64,000 nucleotides of DNA from contig NZ_CP075171.1 of NCBI RefSeq assembly GCF_021379005.1, forward strand, positions 3,224,001 through 3,288,000. The letters are read 5' to 3'. Of the stretch, positions 7,187 to 15,698 are shown in pieces. The DNA is from Leptodesmis sichuanensis A121 (GTDB lineage: Bacteria; Cyanobacteriota; Cyanobacteriia; Leptolyngbyales; Leptolyngbyaceae). The translations under genes were made by a program, and so were the position numbers. The stretch's first letter is position 1. Every line of letters starts with the position of its first letter. The notes under the pieces are model-generated. The model ran no database searches. It was not told where the DNA came from and worked only from the letters and a program-made list of their open reading frames with translations.

Positions 7187-7440
7187 TTTAAATCTCTCCT
7201 TTTTGCTAAAACACCGATTTACCAGAAGTTGTAGGGCATACACACGAAGCCACTTAAGTAAAACATGGGTCAAAGAGTTGGGCTGGCCCTTCCTCCTTAA
7301 CCTAAAGTTAACCCATGTATTCTAATCAGACTGTTCATCTAGATCAAATCTTAATCCTGCCTTAACCGTGCTCTGTCGAACGAATGAAATCTCTGTAATC
7401 ATTACCCGTTCATCAGCGGCGAACGCAGCGGCCTTGACGA

Positions 7441-8016
7441 TTATTCTGGAACGATCGCGGATTTGATCTGACTGTGCAATTCATCGGTAGCCGCTGCCAC
7501 CTGTTCTAAAACCTCCTTGAATTCCTGGAAATCCATCGTTCGTCCGTTCACATCTGCCCGCAAGAACAGGTCACCGTCGTCATCAATCCCAACTTTTACG
7601 CTGTCTACTGTATTGTTGTACTTCAGCAGTTTCAGATACAAATCTTGAGACGGTTTCAGATTCTTTTTGGCAGCCACTGGCACACCAATTAACACTAGGT
7701 CGGAATTAGGAATAGTACTCACATACACGTCGTAGCTTTTCCAGGATTTGCCCTGATAGGGAACCGTCCATGTCGTATCAGAAACTTTGGTATAGCTGCC
7801 ACCAAACTGCTCCAGATATTGCCGAATTTTAGCCGCAATGCTGCTTTGTCCCTGAGAAGCCGCAACTAACCTGGAAGAAGGAGAGGCGGGCATAGCCTGA
7901 ACGGTTGCAGGCCATGCTTCTATTAGCAAGATCAGCAGGGGAAGCACAGCCAATGGTCTTATCTTTAATTTCACGTTCAAAATACTCCTCAAGGGTGCCA
8001 GTAATTTATTCTGCAT
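7441..8016 (-). CDS. Exported YbjN-like protein linked to FTR1
   Basis: This 191-residue protein has a positively charged N-terminus, a hydrophobic signal segment (LAVLPLLILLIEAW) and a likely cleavage after VQA. The mature part (IAAKIRQYLEQFGGSYTKVSDTTWTVPY, later SVKVGIDDDGDLFLRADV) resembles the YbjN/type III chaperone-like fold, which binds other proteins. Its start overlaps the FTR1 gene end by 11 bp, so the two are co-translated. A periplasmic partner for the permease is a reasonable inference, but no metal-binding motif is visible. Confidence 0.6.
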   Translation of the reverse strand: MQNKLLAPLRSILNVKLKIRPLAVLPLLILLIEAWPATVQAMPASPSSRLVAASQGQSSIAAKIRQYLEQFGGSYTKVSDTTWTVPYQGKSWKSYDVYVSTIPNSDLVLIGVPVAAKKNLKPSQDLYLKLLKYNNTVDSVKVGIDDDGDLFLRADVNGRTMDFQEFKEVLEQVAAATDELHSQIKSAIVPE

Positions 8017-8947
8017 TGTGCAGCTTGCTCGAGCTGGTCACTTTCCAGCCTGTCAGACTGCGTAAATACAAACTGCCCACGATCGCCAGAAACGACACAT
8101 AGGCGATCGCTTCTACTAAATAGAGTTGATCTTCGTAGCCGAACAGAGTGTGTAAAATGATGCCGGGAAATTGACGTTCAGGCAAAACTCTGTGGGTATC
8201 GAGTAGGAGCGGCCCCAGCAGGCAAGCAGCGTTTGGCGCTGAGGGATTTGTCCAACAGATTGAGGCCGATGGATGGATTTGCGTGAGATTGGTGAGAGCG
8301 GTATCCAGATGCGCCAGGGCAGACACGACCAGGCCCGCCACGATCAGCAGCAAGAAAAGCCCCATCACCTGAAAGAACAGCCGCAGATTAATTTTGACTC
8401 CCAACTCGAAGAGCAACAGGCCAATCCCAACGGCAACGAGAATGCCAGCGATTGCGCCTAGAATCGGGATCCAACCCTGCTGAAATTTGGCGGCAATGAA
8501 CACCACCGTTTCAAAGCCTTCTCGCAATACCGCAAAAAAGATCAGACCAAAGATCCCCCAACCCGCACGGGAATCACTTTTCAGGGTAGTGCTAATGGCT
8601 CCTTCCAGTTCACCTTTTAGCTGGCGCGATTGCTGTGTCATCCAGATCAACATCCAACTTAGCAGGGCGATCGCCACTACACTAAACAGACTTTGCAATA
8701 AGGGTTTGATCACGGGGGCATAGGTCTGATTCGCGGCCCCCACCGTCTGAAACAACACCACAAATACCATCCCCACCAGGGTACTGGCCCCTAATCCGGC
8801 TGCAATGCCGCCATAGACCCAGGAGTTGAAGCGAGACTGCCCAGCCTTACTGAGATAGGCCAGCACAATACCGACCACCAGAGCCGCTTCTACCCCTTCC
8901 CGCAAGGTAATTACAAATGTTGGCAGGGCCGGAGTGAAATCAATCAT
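8006..8947 (-). CDS. FTR1-family high-affinity iron permease
   Basis: The 313-residue membrane protein has about seven hydrophobic helices and the two REXXE iron-binding motifs of the family, REGVE at residues 16-20 and REGFE at 142-146. FTR1/EfeU proteins move ferric iron across the cytoplasmic membrane, usually after oxidation of ferrous iron. A periplasmic loop (about residues 225-270) contains two cysteines and prolines. No EfeO or EfeB homologue is adjacent. Instead it overlaps a YbjN-like exported protein and is divergent from an SLH iron porin, giving an outer-to-inner membrane iron route. Confidence 0.9.
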   Translation of the reverse strand: MIDFTPALPTFVITLREGVEAALVVGIVLAYLSKAGQSRFNSWVYGGIAAGLGASTLVGMVFVVLFQTVGAANQTYAPVIKPLLQSLFSVVAIALLSWMLIWMTQQSRQLKGELEGAISTTLKSDSRAGWGIFGLIFFAVLREGFETVVFIAAKFQQGWIPILGAIAGILVAVGIGLLLFELGVKINLRLFFQVMGLFLLLIVAGLVVSALAHLDTALTNLTQIHPSASICWTNPSAPNAACLLGPLLLDTHRVLPERQFPGIILHTLFGYEDQLYLVEAIAYVSFLAIVGSLYLRSLTGWKVTSSSKLHNAE

Positions 8948-9351
8948 GGACTATCAATCTCAATGAATCTTTACTGTCAATTGTAGAGTTTATGGTAGAA
9001 GGCAGAAGGTTGGGAGTGGCGGAGTGGCACACGCCAATTGACCAGCAGCCAGACAGGTTGGTAGACCTGATGGTAAACCGTGTACTGCCAGTAAGGGTTG
9101 AGGGTGGAGTACTGAGAGAGCATTCTGATTGATAACTTATTGAGAATTAGATGCAATAGGCTAAAGATTATCTCAAAATCCCCCTCCCCCCGATAAGGAT
9201 TTTCTGAGTTATCCGACTATTGATAAAACCTGAAAGTCACCCCAGGATCTTGACAGATTGTGGGTTTAGGCCTGATATTCTTAATGAGAGTATCTTGCAT
9301 TAGCTGTAGATTGGAATCTTAAAAATCTATATCTTATCGGTGTGAGGATGA
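8948..9351. promoter_or_regulatory. Divergent control region between FTR1 and the iron porin
   Basis: These 404 bp hold no gene and must contain both promoters. The segment near 9129-9152 (TTGATAACTTATTGAGAATT) is AT-rich and resembles cyanobacterial Fur boxes by eye. A second similar tract lies at 9278-9298 (TTCTTAATGAGAGTATCTTG). Iron repression by Fur would suit both neighbours. The match is unscored and tentative. Confidence 0.35.
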
Positions 9352-11046
9352 ATGCAACAGGCAAAATTTGGTCAGATTTTCGGGCTTAGTTCCCTGCTGT
9401 TAGGGATGGCGGCGATCGCCCCAGTCTCTGCCCAAGAAGCAGGCAAGATGCCAATCCCACTTACCCAAAACAATGTTGATCCCCTGACTGCAGACGTAGC
9501 CCTGAATGAAGAGGCAGATCAGGTCACTTCAGTCTCTCAGCTTACAGATGTCAGACCAACGGACTGGGCCTATCAGGCACTGAAATCTCTGGTAGAACGG
9601 TATGGCTGCATCGTCGGCTATCCCGATAAAACCTACCGGGGAAACCGTGCCCTCAGCCGCTGGGAATTCGCGGCGGGCCTGAATGCCTGCCTGGACAAAA
9701 TTCAGGAATTGATTGCGGCGGCGACGGCTGATTTCGTCCGCAAAGAAGACCTGGAAACCGTGAAAAAGTTACAGGATCTGTTTGCGGCTGAACTGGCCTC
9801 CCTGCGCGGTCGAGTAGATGCCCTGGAAGTCCGAACAGCCACCCTGGAGAAACAACAGTTTTCCACCACCACCCGGTTAAATGGCGAAGTCGTTGTGGCT
9901 GGGGCTGGGATTCTGACTGGAGATAACGCCAATGGGCAAGAGGCTCCCACCAATGCCATCTGGGGCGATCGCGTGCGGCTCAACTTTGATGCCAGCTTTA
10001 CGGGCGCAGATTTGTTGAGAGTTCGTCTGCAAGCCGTGAATTTGCCACCATTCTCCAGTGTGCTGAATACGCCTGAGGGCGACATTCGGGCGGCTGGGCC
10101 TGTATTCTCAACTGCTGCAGAGAACAACAACTCGGTCGGGATTGATGCCTTGCTGTATCAGTTCCCGGTAGGGGAGAAGCTGATTGTGACTTTAGAGGCC
10201 AACGCAGGAGCCATTGATGATTTCACAGATACGATCAACCCCTTTCTGGATGGAGATGGCGGCAGTGGTGCTTTAACTGGCTTTGCAACTCGTAATCATA
10301 TTTACTACCTGCTAAATGGCACAGGTCTGGGATTAAGGTATGTTCTAAGCGACCAATTTGAGATTAGTGCGGGTTATTTAGCTACTGATGCCGCTAATCC
10401 CAATCAGGGAGGGGGATTGTTTAACGGTCCATTTGGCACGATCGCGCAATTAACCATCAAACCTTCGGAAGTATTCGCTCTGGGACTGACTTATATTCAT
10501 GCCTACAACAACGACTTCACAGCGAACGGTTCAGGCGGCAGTAACCGGGCCAGCCTACGGGCTGCCTTGCTAAACAATCCAAATTTACCAGAAGCGTTGG
10601 CTCCCTTTGCGGGTCTGGATGTTCCCACCAGCACCAATGCTTACGGAGTTCAAGCATCTTTCCAGATCAGTCCTCAAATTGTTCTCAATGGTTGGGTTGG
10701 GTATACCAAAACTCGTACCCTGGCTACACGGGGTGTGCTGCCCAGAGGTGAACTGGATATCTGGAATTGGGCTGTAGGATTGGCTTTGCCGGATCTGTTT
10801 AAACCAGGAAGTTTGGGTGGCATTATTGTTGGGATGGAGCCACGAGTCACCGGGGTAACTCCAGGTTTGCGATCGGCGATCGGACGGGATAGGAATATGT
10901 CGTTTCACGTCGAAGCATTCTATCAGTACCGGATCAATGACAATATCTCAATTACTCCTGGAATAATCTGGCTCACCAATCCCGACTTTAACTCAAGCAA
11001 CTCCGATGTCGTGATTGGTGCCATCCGGACAACCTTCACGTTCTAA
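9352..11046 (+). CDS. SLH-domain iron-uptake porin
   Basis: The 564-residue outer-membrane protein has a signal peptide ending around VSAQEA, then an SLH domain (SQLTDVRPTDWAYQALKSLV, CIVGYPDKTYRGNRALSRWE) that binds peptidoglycan-linked polysaccharide. A short coiled-coil follows (KKLQDLFAAELASLRGRVDA), then a beta-barrel with alternating strands ending in ...RTTFTF, a C-terminal aromatic outer-membrane signature. This is the cyanobacterial SLH/OprB porin family, several of which import inorganic iron. The start at 9352 is preceded by GTGAGG. A strong terminator follows at 11123. Confidence 0.88.
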   Translation: MQQAKFGQIFGLSSLLLGMAAIAPVSAQEAGKMPIPLTQNNVDPLTADVALNEEADQVTSVSQLTDVRPTDWAYQALKSLVERYGCIVGYPDKTYRGNRALSRWEFAAGLNACLDKIQELIAAATADFVRKEDLETVKKLQDLFAAELASLRGRVDALEVRTATLEKQQFSTTTRLNGEVVVAGAGILTGDNANGQEAPTNAIWGDRVRLNFDASFTGADLLRVRLQAVNLPPFSSVLNTPEGDIRAAGPVFSTAAENNNSVGIDALLYQFPVGEKLIVTLEANAGAIDDFTDTINPFLDGDGGSGALTGFATRNHIYYLLNGTGLGLRYVLSDQFEISAGYLATDAANPNQGGGLFNGPFGTIAQLTIKPSEVFALGLTYIHAYNNDFTANGSGGSNRASLRAALLNNPNLPEALAPFAGLDVPTSTNAYGVQASFQISPQIVLNGWVGYTKTRTLATRGVLPRGELDIWNWAVGLALPDLFKPGSLGGIIVGMEPRVTGVTPGLRSAIGRDRNMSFHVEAFYQYRINDNISITPGIIWLTNPDFNSSNSDVVIGAIRTTFTF

Positions 11047-11122
11047 CTGACCGCCTTAGGTTCAAGCCTCATCAGGAGGATGGGCAGAACTTGGTGTGCC
11101 CATGCAAATCAGCCAGAATAAC

Positions 11123-11165
11123 CGGATGGGCACGACGTTTCCCTTGGCCCATCCGACGTTTTTTC
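11123..11165 (+). terminator. Rho-independent terminator of the porin gene
   Basis: CGGATGGGC at 11123-11131 pairs perfectly with GCCCATCCG at 11147-11155, and TTTTTT follows at 11159. It lies 77 bp after the porin stop. The rest of 11047-11370 shows nothing I can call. Confidence 0.8.
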
Positions 11166-11370
11166 TAAATTTTCCCAAAAGCTGTCCAAAGTATTGGAAT
11201 TTGCAAGAAGTCTATTCATTACTTTTGCCGAGAAATATAGGCTTCTTCATCAGAAATTTATGGAAAGCCTCCCGATGGGTGGGGAAATGATGGAAAGAAG
11301 AACGTGTGAGGATCTGGCGGCAACTGTTGCCGGAAAGCCATCCGTTCTAACCCATGTGATTTAAGGTGCC

Positions 11371-11970
11371 ATGACTACAGTTCCTGCTCAAAATTTCTCT
11401 CCCTCTTACAGTCCTAAGGGACTATGCCGAATTGTTGGTTTTGCCTGTTTGGGGGGGTTTCTAGTCGATCTGTTTGTCCTAACCTTGCCGCCTGCCTTCG
11501 GTACACTGCAATGGCGCATCACGTTCTTACAGCAACTGGCAGATCGCAGTGTAATTCTGCTGTTTGGCATGGCGCTGATTATGTATGGCATTCTGGATTT
11601 CCGGCGTTGGCGCAGACGGCTGGCAATGGCTTCTCTAATTTTTGGGATCGTCTTTATCTTGTCTTCCATTCTGGTGATCCGGGATAGTCTCGAATTTCAG
11701 CAACAGGCGATGGCGAATATCAGCAATCGGGCATCTCAGGTTCAATCCCAACTGCAACAGGCTCAGTCGAATCCCAAACTGGCTCCCAGGGTTAAGCCAG
11801 AACAGCTAGAGCAGGCCTCTCAACTATTAAGCAACCAACTGGCATCGGCCAAGGAAACGACTAAGACCAGTGTTTTGAGAACTGGAATATCGAGTGTCGG
11901 TAATTTGATCGTAATTGGTTTGGCTTTAATTGGCTTGGGGCAGTATGGGGCACGACCGCCGAAGAATTAA
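11371..11970 (+). CDS. HpsJ-like membrane protein, cyanoexosortase-associated
   Basis: The 199-residue protein has four hydrophobic helices: two N-terminal (about residues 20-45 and 58-75), one at about 82-103 and one near the C-terminus (about 175-192). Between the third and fourth lies a Gln/Ala-rich coiled-coil (SQVQSQLQQAQSNPKLAPRV). This arrangement matches the HpsJ-like family that accompanies cyanobacterial exosortase genes and, in other contexts, hormogonium polysaccharide loci. The exosortase gene begins 65 bp downstream on the same strand, so the two are likely co-transcribed. Its exact role in sorting or polysaccharide export is not established. Confidence 0.7.
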   Translation: MTTVPAQNFSPSYSPKGLCRIVGFACLGGFLVDLFVLTLPPAFGTLQWRITFLQQLADRSVILLFGMALIMYGILDFRRWRRRLAMASLIFGIVFILSSILVIRDSLEFQQQAMANISNRASQVQSQLQQAQSNPKLAPRVKPEQLEQASQLLSNQLASAKETTKTSVLRTGISSVGNLIVIGLALIGLGQYGARPPKN

Positions 11971-12034
11971 GCAGCAAGAGGAGATTAAAAGCTGCAATTC
12001 TGTCTAGCATCAAGGCAGAGGGCAGCAGGCGTGC

Positions 12035-13009
12035 TTGAACTGTTTCAATTTTGGAGGCGACCAGGTGGCCGACGGCAGCAAAAACAAGGTGCGATCGCTG
12101 TTCAACTGGCAGCGAGTTCAAAAACATCTCCGATGGTTACTCAACCAGAGTATTCAGACTCCTCATTCGCGAATTTTAACCTGTGGATTTCTGGTCGGAC
12201 TTGTTTACCTGCCTTTGTGGATCGCCATTTTGATTAGATCTACAATCTTGGGGGCCTCAACTCCTATCCTGAATGTCGCATTTGGCTATTTAGGGCTAGA
12301 GAAACTGTGGCAGAAACGACGGGAAATTATCGGGCTGACGGCTACGGAAGAAGAGCAACTGGTTGGTTATGCTTTCATTCTGGGGGGCACGCTCGCATTC
12401 TTCTTCTGTTATGCGTCAATTTCGATGCAGGCACTCTTAATAGTTGTGATTGCTGTGGGTATGGCTTACAGCACCTGGGGAATGCCTTTCTTCAAGCAGT
12501 ACTGGCCATGGATCAGCCTCGTCTTGCTCAGCCTGTATCCAGATTGGGTATTCTTGTCCAATGCTATTCGCGAAGTAATTACCCCACCTCAGATGTTTGA
12601 GGAATTGATGGCCTGGAGCGGCAGCCTGGTGTTACAGGCGATGGGCTATCCTGCTACCCGACGAGGCACCTATCTTTCTTTACCTCAGGGATCGGTAGAA
12701 GTGGCCTCTGGATGCAGCGGGTTTGATATGGCATTTCTCATTGTGGGAGCCAGTATTGCCCTGGGCTTATTTTTGCGTCAGAAGTGGGGCAAAATAGCGC
12801 TAGTCGCTTTTCTGGGGGCGATGCTGGCTCTCATTTTGAATATTCCCCGCATTGTATTACTTACATTTGCATCGATTTACTGGGGGAAGCAATCTTTCGA
12901 GTTCTGGCATGGGCCAATTGGTGGACAGATTTTTTCTGGAATCCTCCTCACAATTTATTACTATGTAGCCATGGGATTTTTTACTCAAAAACTAGAAAAC
13001 AATCGTTAA
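12035..13009 (+). CDS. Cyanoexosortase (PEP-CTERM-type transpeptidase)
   Basis: The 324-residue integral membrane protein has eight or so helices. It carries the exosortase catalytic triad: C227 in VEVASGCSGFDM, R272 in ILNIPRIVLL and H292 in FEFWHGPIGGQ. Exosortases cleave and anchor proteins bearing C-terminal PEP-CTERM-like sorting signals at the cell surface. The adjacent HpsJ-like gene points to the cyanobacterial A-type subfamily. The usual third partner, an EpsI-like associated protein, is not found downstream, where ParM-type genes lie on the opposite strand. Substrates must be encoded elsewhere. Confidence 0.88.
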   Translation: MNCFNFGGDQVADGSKNKVRSLFNWQRVQKHLRWLLNQSIQTPHSRILTCGFLVGLVYLPLWIAILIRSTILGASTPILNVAFGYLGLEKLWQKRREIIGLTATEEEQLVGYAFILGGTLAFFFCYASISMQALLIVVIAVGMAYSTWGMPFFKQYWPWISLVLLSLYPDWVFLSNAIREVITPPQMFEELMAWSGSLVLQAMGYPATRRGTYLSLPQGSVEVASGCSGFDMAFLIVGASIALGLFLRQKWGKIALVAFLGAMLALILNIPRIVLLTFASIYWGKQSFEFWHGPIGGQIFSGILLTIYYYVAMGFFTQKLENNR

Positions 13010-13044
13010 GGGTGTCTATGACCGAGATGAGGTACGAGTACAGC

Positions 13045-13308
13045 CTACAGCCCCAGCAATTCGTCTAACTCGTTGAGCGCCTCGCAGGAGGGAGGTTGGG
13101 GAGTTGGCGAAGGGGATGGGGGAGGAGTGATGCGGAGAGGATGTTGAGGGGCAGAAAAGGAATTAGATGAGCGGTGGAGATATTCGTCAGCATATTTGCG
13201 AAATACGGCCTCAACTGCTGCTCTGGCATTTTTCAGTCCCCATGCTTGAGCGATGATTTCTGCTTTATCCAGCACATCCTGACTGAGTCTTATCTTGTTG
13301 TCATACAT
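13045..13308 (-). CDS. Small ParM-partner protein, possible ribbon-helix-helix DNA binder
   Basis: The 87-residue protein has a helical N-terminal half (NKIRLSQDVLDKAEIIAQAW, then NARAAVEAVFRKYADEYL) compatible with a small DNA-binding or ParR-type domain. A proline-rich low-complexity linker (ITPPPSPSPTPQPP) follows, then an acidic tail LNELDELLGL. In ParMR systems the C-terminal tail of ParR contacts the filament. Its start overlaps the end of the actin-like gene by 19 bp, so they form one translational unit. The assignment rests mainly on this context. Confidence 0.6.
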   Translation of the reverse strand: MYDNKIRLSQDVLDKAEIIAQAWGLKNARAAVEAVFRKYADEYLHRSSNSFSAPQHPLRITPPPSPSPTPQPPSCEALNELDELLGL

Positions 13309-14312
13309 AGTTGCAATCCCTCCGCGATCGGATACAAACCTCGAACATTGGCAAATTGAGGATCGGGAATTACGGCTGTGAGTTTGCCACCAGCCAACCG
13401 TTCTGTGATCAAATAAGAGCCGCCGCCAGTGACCAGAAACCGAGTTACCCGAATCATGTAAGGCGTATACTGGGCTTTCACCGTCTGGAAAATGCCCAGA
13501 AACCAGGGATTCAGGTATTCATCCAGCCAGGCAGCCCAGGATAAGCCTGTGTCGGCGTAGGTATGCCCTGTTTTGAACCCGTCCATGACAATCCCAGGAT
13601 CGGCTGTAGTGCCCAGGTTATCTGTTAAGCGGCGATCGAAACTGATAGAGGTGGCCAGTTCATAGGTGCCGCCCCGATCCATAACATTTTCATCAATCAC
13701 TTCGCCATCGGCATCGACTAAGCGAGTCAGCCAGGTGCCACCGCCAATATCAATCACGATCGTATAGCCACTGTCGGGAATCAGCCCTAACCGTTGAGCA
13801 TAGCGGTAAGCTCCCATGCCTTCCCGTTCTACCTCCACCGACTCTACAGTGACTCGGAAGGGAATGTCATTGCGCTTAAACTCATGCACTCCCATTAGTT
13901 GAGATTGCAGCGCTTTGCTGGTTTTACCTGGTTCTGGTGTAGAAACGTGCAGGTTGAGTGAGAATTCCGTCTGCCCGTCTAGTGGCTCTAAACAGGTGTA
14001 GAGATGCAATCGAGCCAGATCCACCTTATTCTCAACCACCGTTTGCTGTTGCCGCCGGTACTTGTACGCTTGTACGCCAACGTGGTAGCGTGTTCCATCC
14101 GCCAGTTCAATCAAGGGGGATGAGTTCTGAGTACGCACGGCATCCCGTCCCTGGGGAAGCTGGTAGCGCACCGATCGAATCGCTTTGGGCTGGTTGGCGC
14201 CATCCCAGAACTTGAGGTCGTAATTACCCGCATCTAAGGCCAGGGTCCGGGTTAAAGGGGTAGATGTCGCAGGCTCTTGCGCCTTCGATCGTCTCACGTC
14301 TGTAGCTGTCAT
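13290..14312 (-). CDS. ParM/StbA-family actin-like ATPase
   Basis: This 340-residue protein has the actin-superfamily signatures: phosphate-1 LALDAGNYDLKFWDG near the N-terminus, phosphate-2 YTIVIDIGGGTWLTRLVDAD in the middle, and the adenosine loop FLVTGGGSYLI near the C-terminus. Family members form filaments that push plasmid copies apart or act as plasmid-borne cytoskeletons. Here the gene is among chromosomal genes and is coupled to a small possible adaptor. About 260 bp upstream separate it from cyanophycinase on the other strand. An integrated plasmid segment or a domesticated cytoskeletal pair are both possible. Confidence 0.8.
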   Translation of the reverse strand: MTATDVRRSKAQEPATSTPLTRTLALDAGNYDLKFWDGANQPKAIRSVRYQLPQGRDAVRTQNSSPLIELADGTRYHVGVQAYKYRRQQQTVVENKVDLARLHLYTCLEPLDGQTEFSLNLHVSTPEPGKTSKALQSQLMGVHEFKRNDIPFRVTVESVEVEREGMGAYRYAQRLGLIPDSGYTIVIDIGGGTWLTRLVDADGEVIDENVMDRGGTYELATSISFDRRLTDNLGTTADPGIVMDGFKTGHTYADTGLSWAAWLDEYLNPWFLGIFQTVKAQYTPYMIRVTRFLVTGGGSYLITERLAGGKLTAVIPDPQFANVRGLYPIAEGLQLCMTTR

Positions 14313-14489
14313 GACTCACTCTCCCGATATGGTTGCAGGATGACTGGGGATAGTTTGCCGATCGTTCCTTTACAGGAGTAGCTCGGTGGGCCATTGTCCC
14401 CAGGTGCCTCTGAATTTGCCCAATTAGTACAAGTGAACTATATTAAACCTGACGTTTCCTGTCAACCCAAAGAAAGAATTTTATTTTGT

Positions 14490-14521
14490 CTGTATCAGAA
14501 TCTACCAAATGAGTGATACAG
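14490..14521 (+). promoter_or_regulatory. Inverted repeat and NtcA-like site upstream of cphB
   Basis: CTGTATCA (14490-14497) and TGATACAG (14514-14521) form a perfect 8-bp inverted repeat spaced by 16 bp. Within it GTATCAGAATCTAC (14492-14505) matches the NtcA consensus GTAN8TAC exactly. It lies 56 bp before the cyanophycinase start. NtcA control of a nitrogen-reserve enzyme is plausible, but a GTAN8TAC match occurs by chance about once per 4 kb. Confidence 0.4.
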
Positions 14522-14576
14522 CCGCCTGAATAGTCATGGTTGAGTGGGGGTATCAGTATAAACAGGCAGGGAATAT

Positions 14577-15479
14577 ATGACAGATACTACAACTCAACCC
14601 ACAGCACAACCAAGTGAAGTCAGCGATCGTGAAGCCAGCCGTCAGGCCAGGGTAGAAGCTCAAAGTTCCGCTGCCACTCAACAAACCCACGGGCAACTGG
14701 TGATTATTGGAGGGGCAGAGGATCGGGAGGGAGAGTGCACCATTCTACGGGAATTTGTTCGCCGCGCAGGTAGTCTGAATGCCCGGATCGTGATCATGAC
14801 GGTGGCAACCAGCTTGCCCGACGAAGTGGGCAGAACCTATACGGATGTTTTTGAGCGACTGGGCGTTGAGTCTGTCGCAGTGGTTGACACGAAAGACCGC
14901 CAAGACGGTGAGAACTCAAATGCTCTAGCTAAGCTCCAAGAAGCAACCGGAGTTTTCTTTACGGGTGGTGATCAAAGACGAATTACGGAGTGCCTCAAAG
15001 ATACAGAAATTCATAAATTGCTGCTACATCGTTTACAAAATGAAGGTTTAGTGATTGGTGGAACAAGTGCTGGAGCAGCGATGATGCCTGAAAATATGAT
15101 TGCGGAAGGTGATTCGGAAACAAATGCTCGCATGGATGTGGTGGAAATTGAAGAAGGCATGGGCTTCTTTCCCAATGTTGCGATCGACCAGCATTTTGCT
15201 CAACGGGGACGATTAGGACGGTTGGTGACAGCGATTTCTTTACAACCCGTTGTGTTGGGTTTTGGCATTGACGAAAACACGGCCATCATCGTGAATGGAG
15301 ATGAGATCGAAGTGGTGGGTGAAAGTGCTGTCACAGTGCTTGATGTAGAGGATATGACTCATAGCAACATTCATGGGGTGCTGAAGGATGAGTCGTTGGC
15401 CCTGTGTGATGCGAAGTTGCATATTCTGCCTCATGGCTACCGTTACAATCTGAAAACGCGATCGGCCATTTGTAAATAA
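14577..15479 (+). CDS. cphB: Cyanophycinase
   Basis: This 300-residue peptidase S51 family enzyme hydrolyses cyanophycin (multi-L-arginyl-poly-L-aspartate) to beta-Asp-Arg dipeptides in the cytoplasm. The core starts at GQLVIIGGAEDREGECTILR, and the catalytic Ser is S164 in VIGGTSAGAAMMPEN. It carries a 38-residue Gln/Ser/Thr/Ala-rich N-terminal extension compared with the usual length of about 270. The cyanophycin synthetase gene cphA, which commonly follows cphB, is absent here; an unrelated ABC exporter follows on the opposite strand. A candidate NtcA site lies upstream. Confidence 0.95.
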   Translation: MTDTTTQPTAQPSEVSDREASRQARVEAQSSAATQQTHGQLVIIGGAEDREGECTILREFVRRAGSLNARIVIMTVATSLPDEVGRTYTDVFERLGVESVAVVDTKDRQDGENSNALAKLQEATGVFFTGGDQRRITECLKDTEIHKLLLHRLQNEGLVIGGTSAGAAMMPENMIAEGDSETNARMDVVEIEEGMGFFPNVAIDQHFAQRGRLGRLVTAISLQPVVLGFGIDENTAIIVNGDEIEVVGESAVTVLDVEDMTHSNIHGVLKDESLALCDAKLHILPHGYRYNLKTRSAICK

Positions 15480-15698
15480 GGCCCATTAGTCCACCTGAAG
15501 CCTCGAAAGCCTGAGTACAGCCTGTATTTGGGCTTTAAACCAGGGCCAGCTAGAGAACGATCGTTTTCCGATCAGAGAAACTCCGGTTCTGGACTTGGAC
15601 AAGGTTGATCCAGGTTTACTTACATCTGTGACAAGCAATTCGTGGGTTAAAGGGGTGGCGCTAATTTGTGATCCCAGCCAGAAATGGTTGGGATTTTT

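Noticed and set aside
11096-11290. 64-codon plus-strand frame after the porin gene
   Set aside because: It spans a clear terminator hairpin and has no recognisable sequence or ribosome-binding site.
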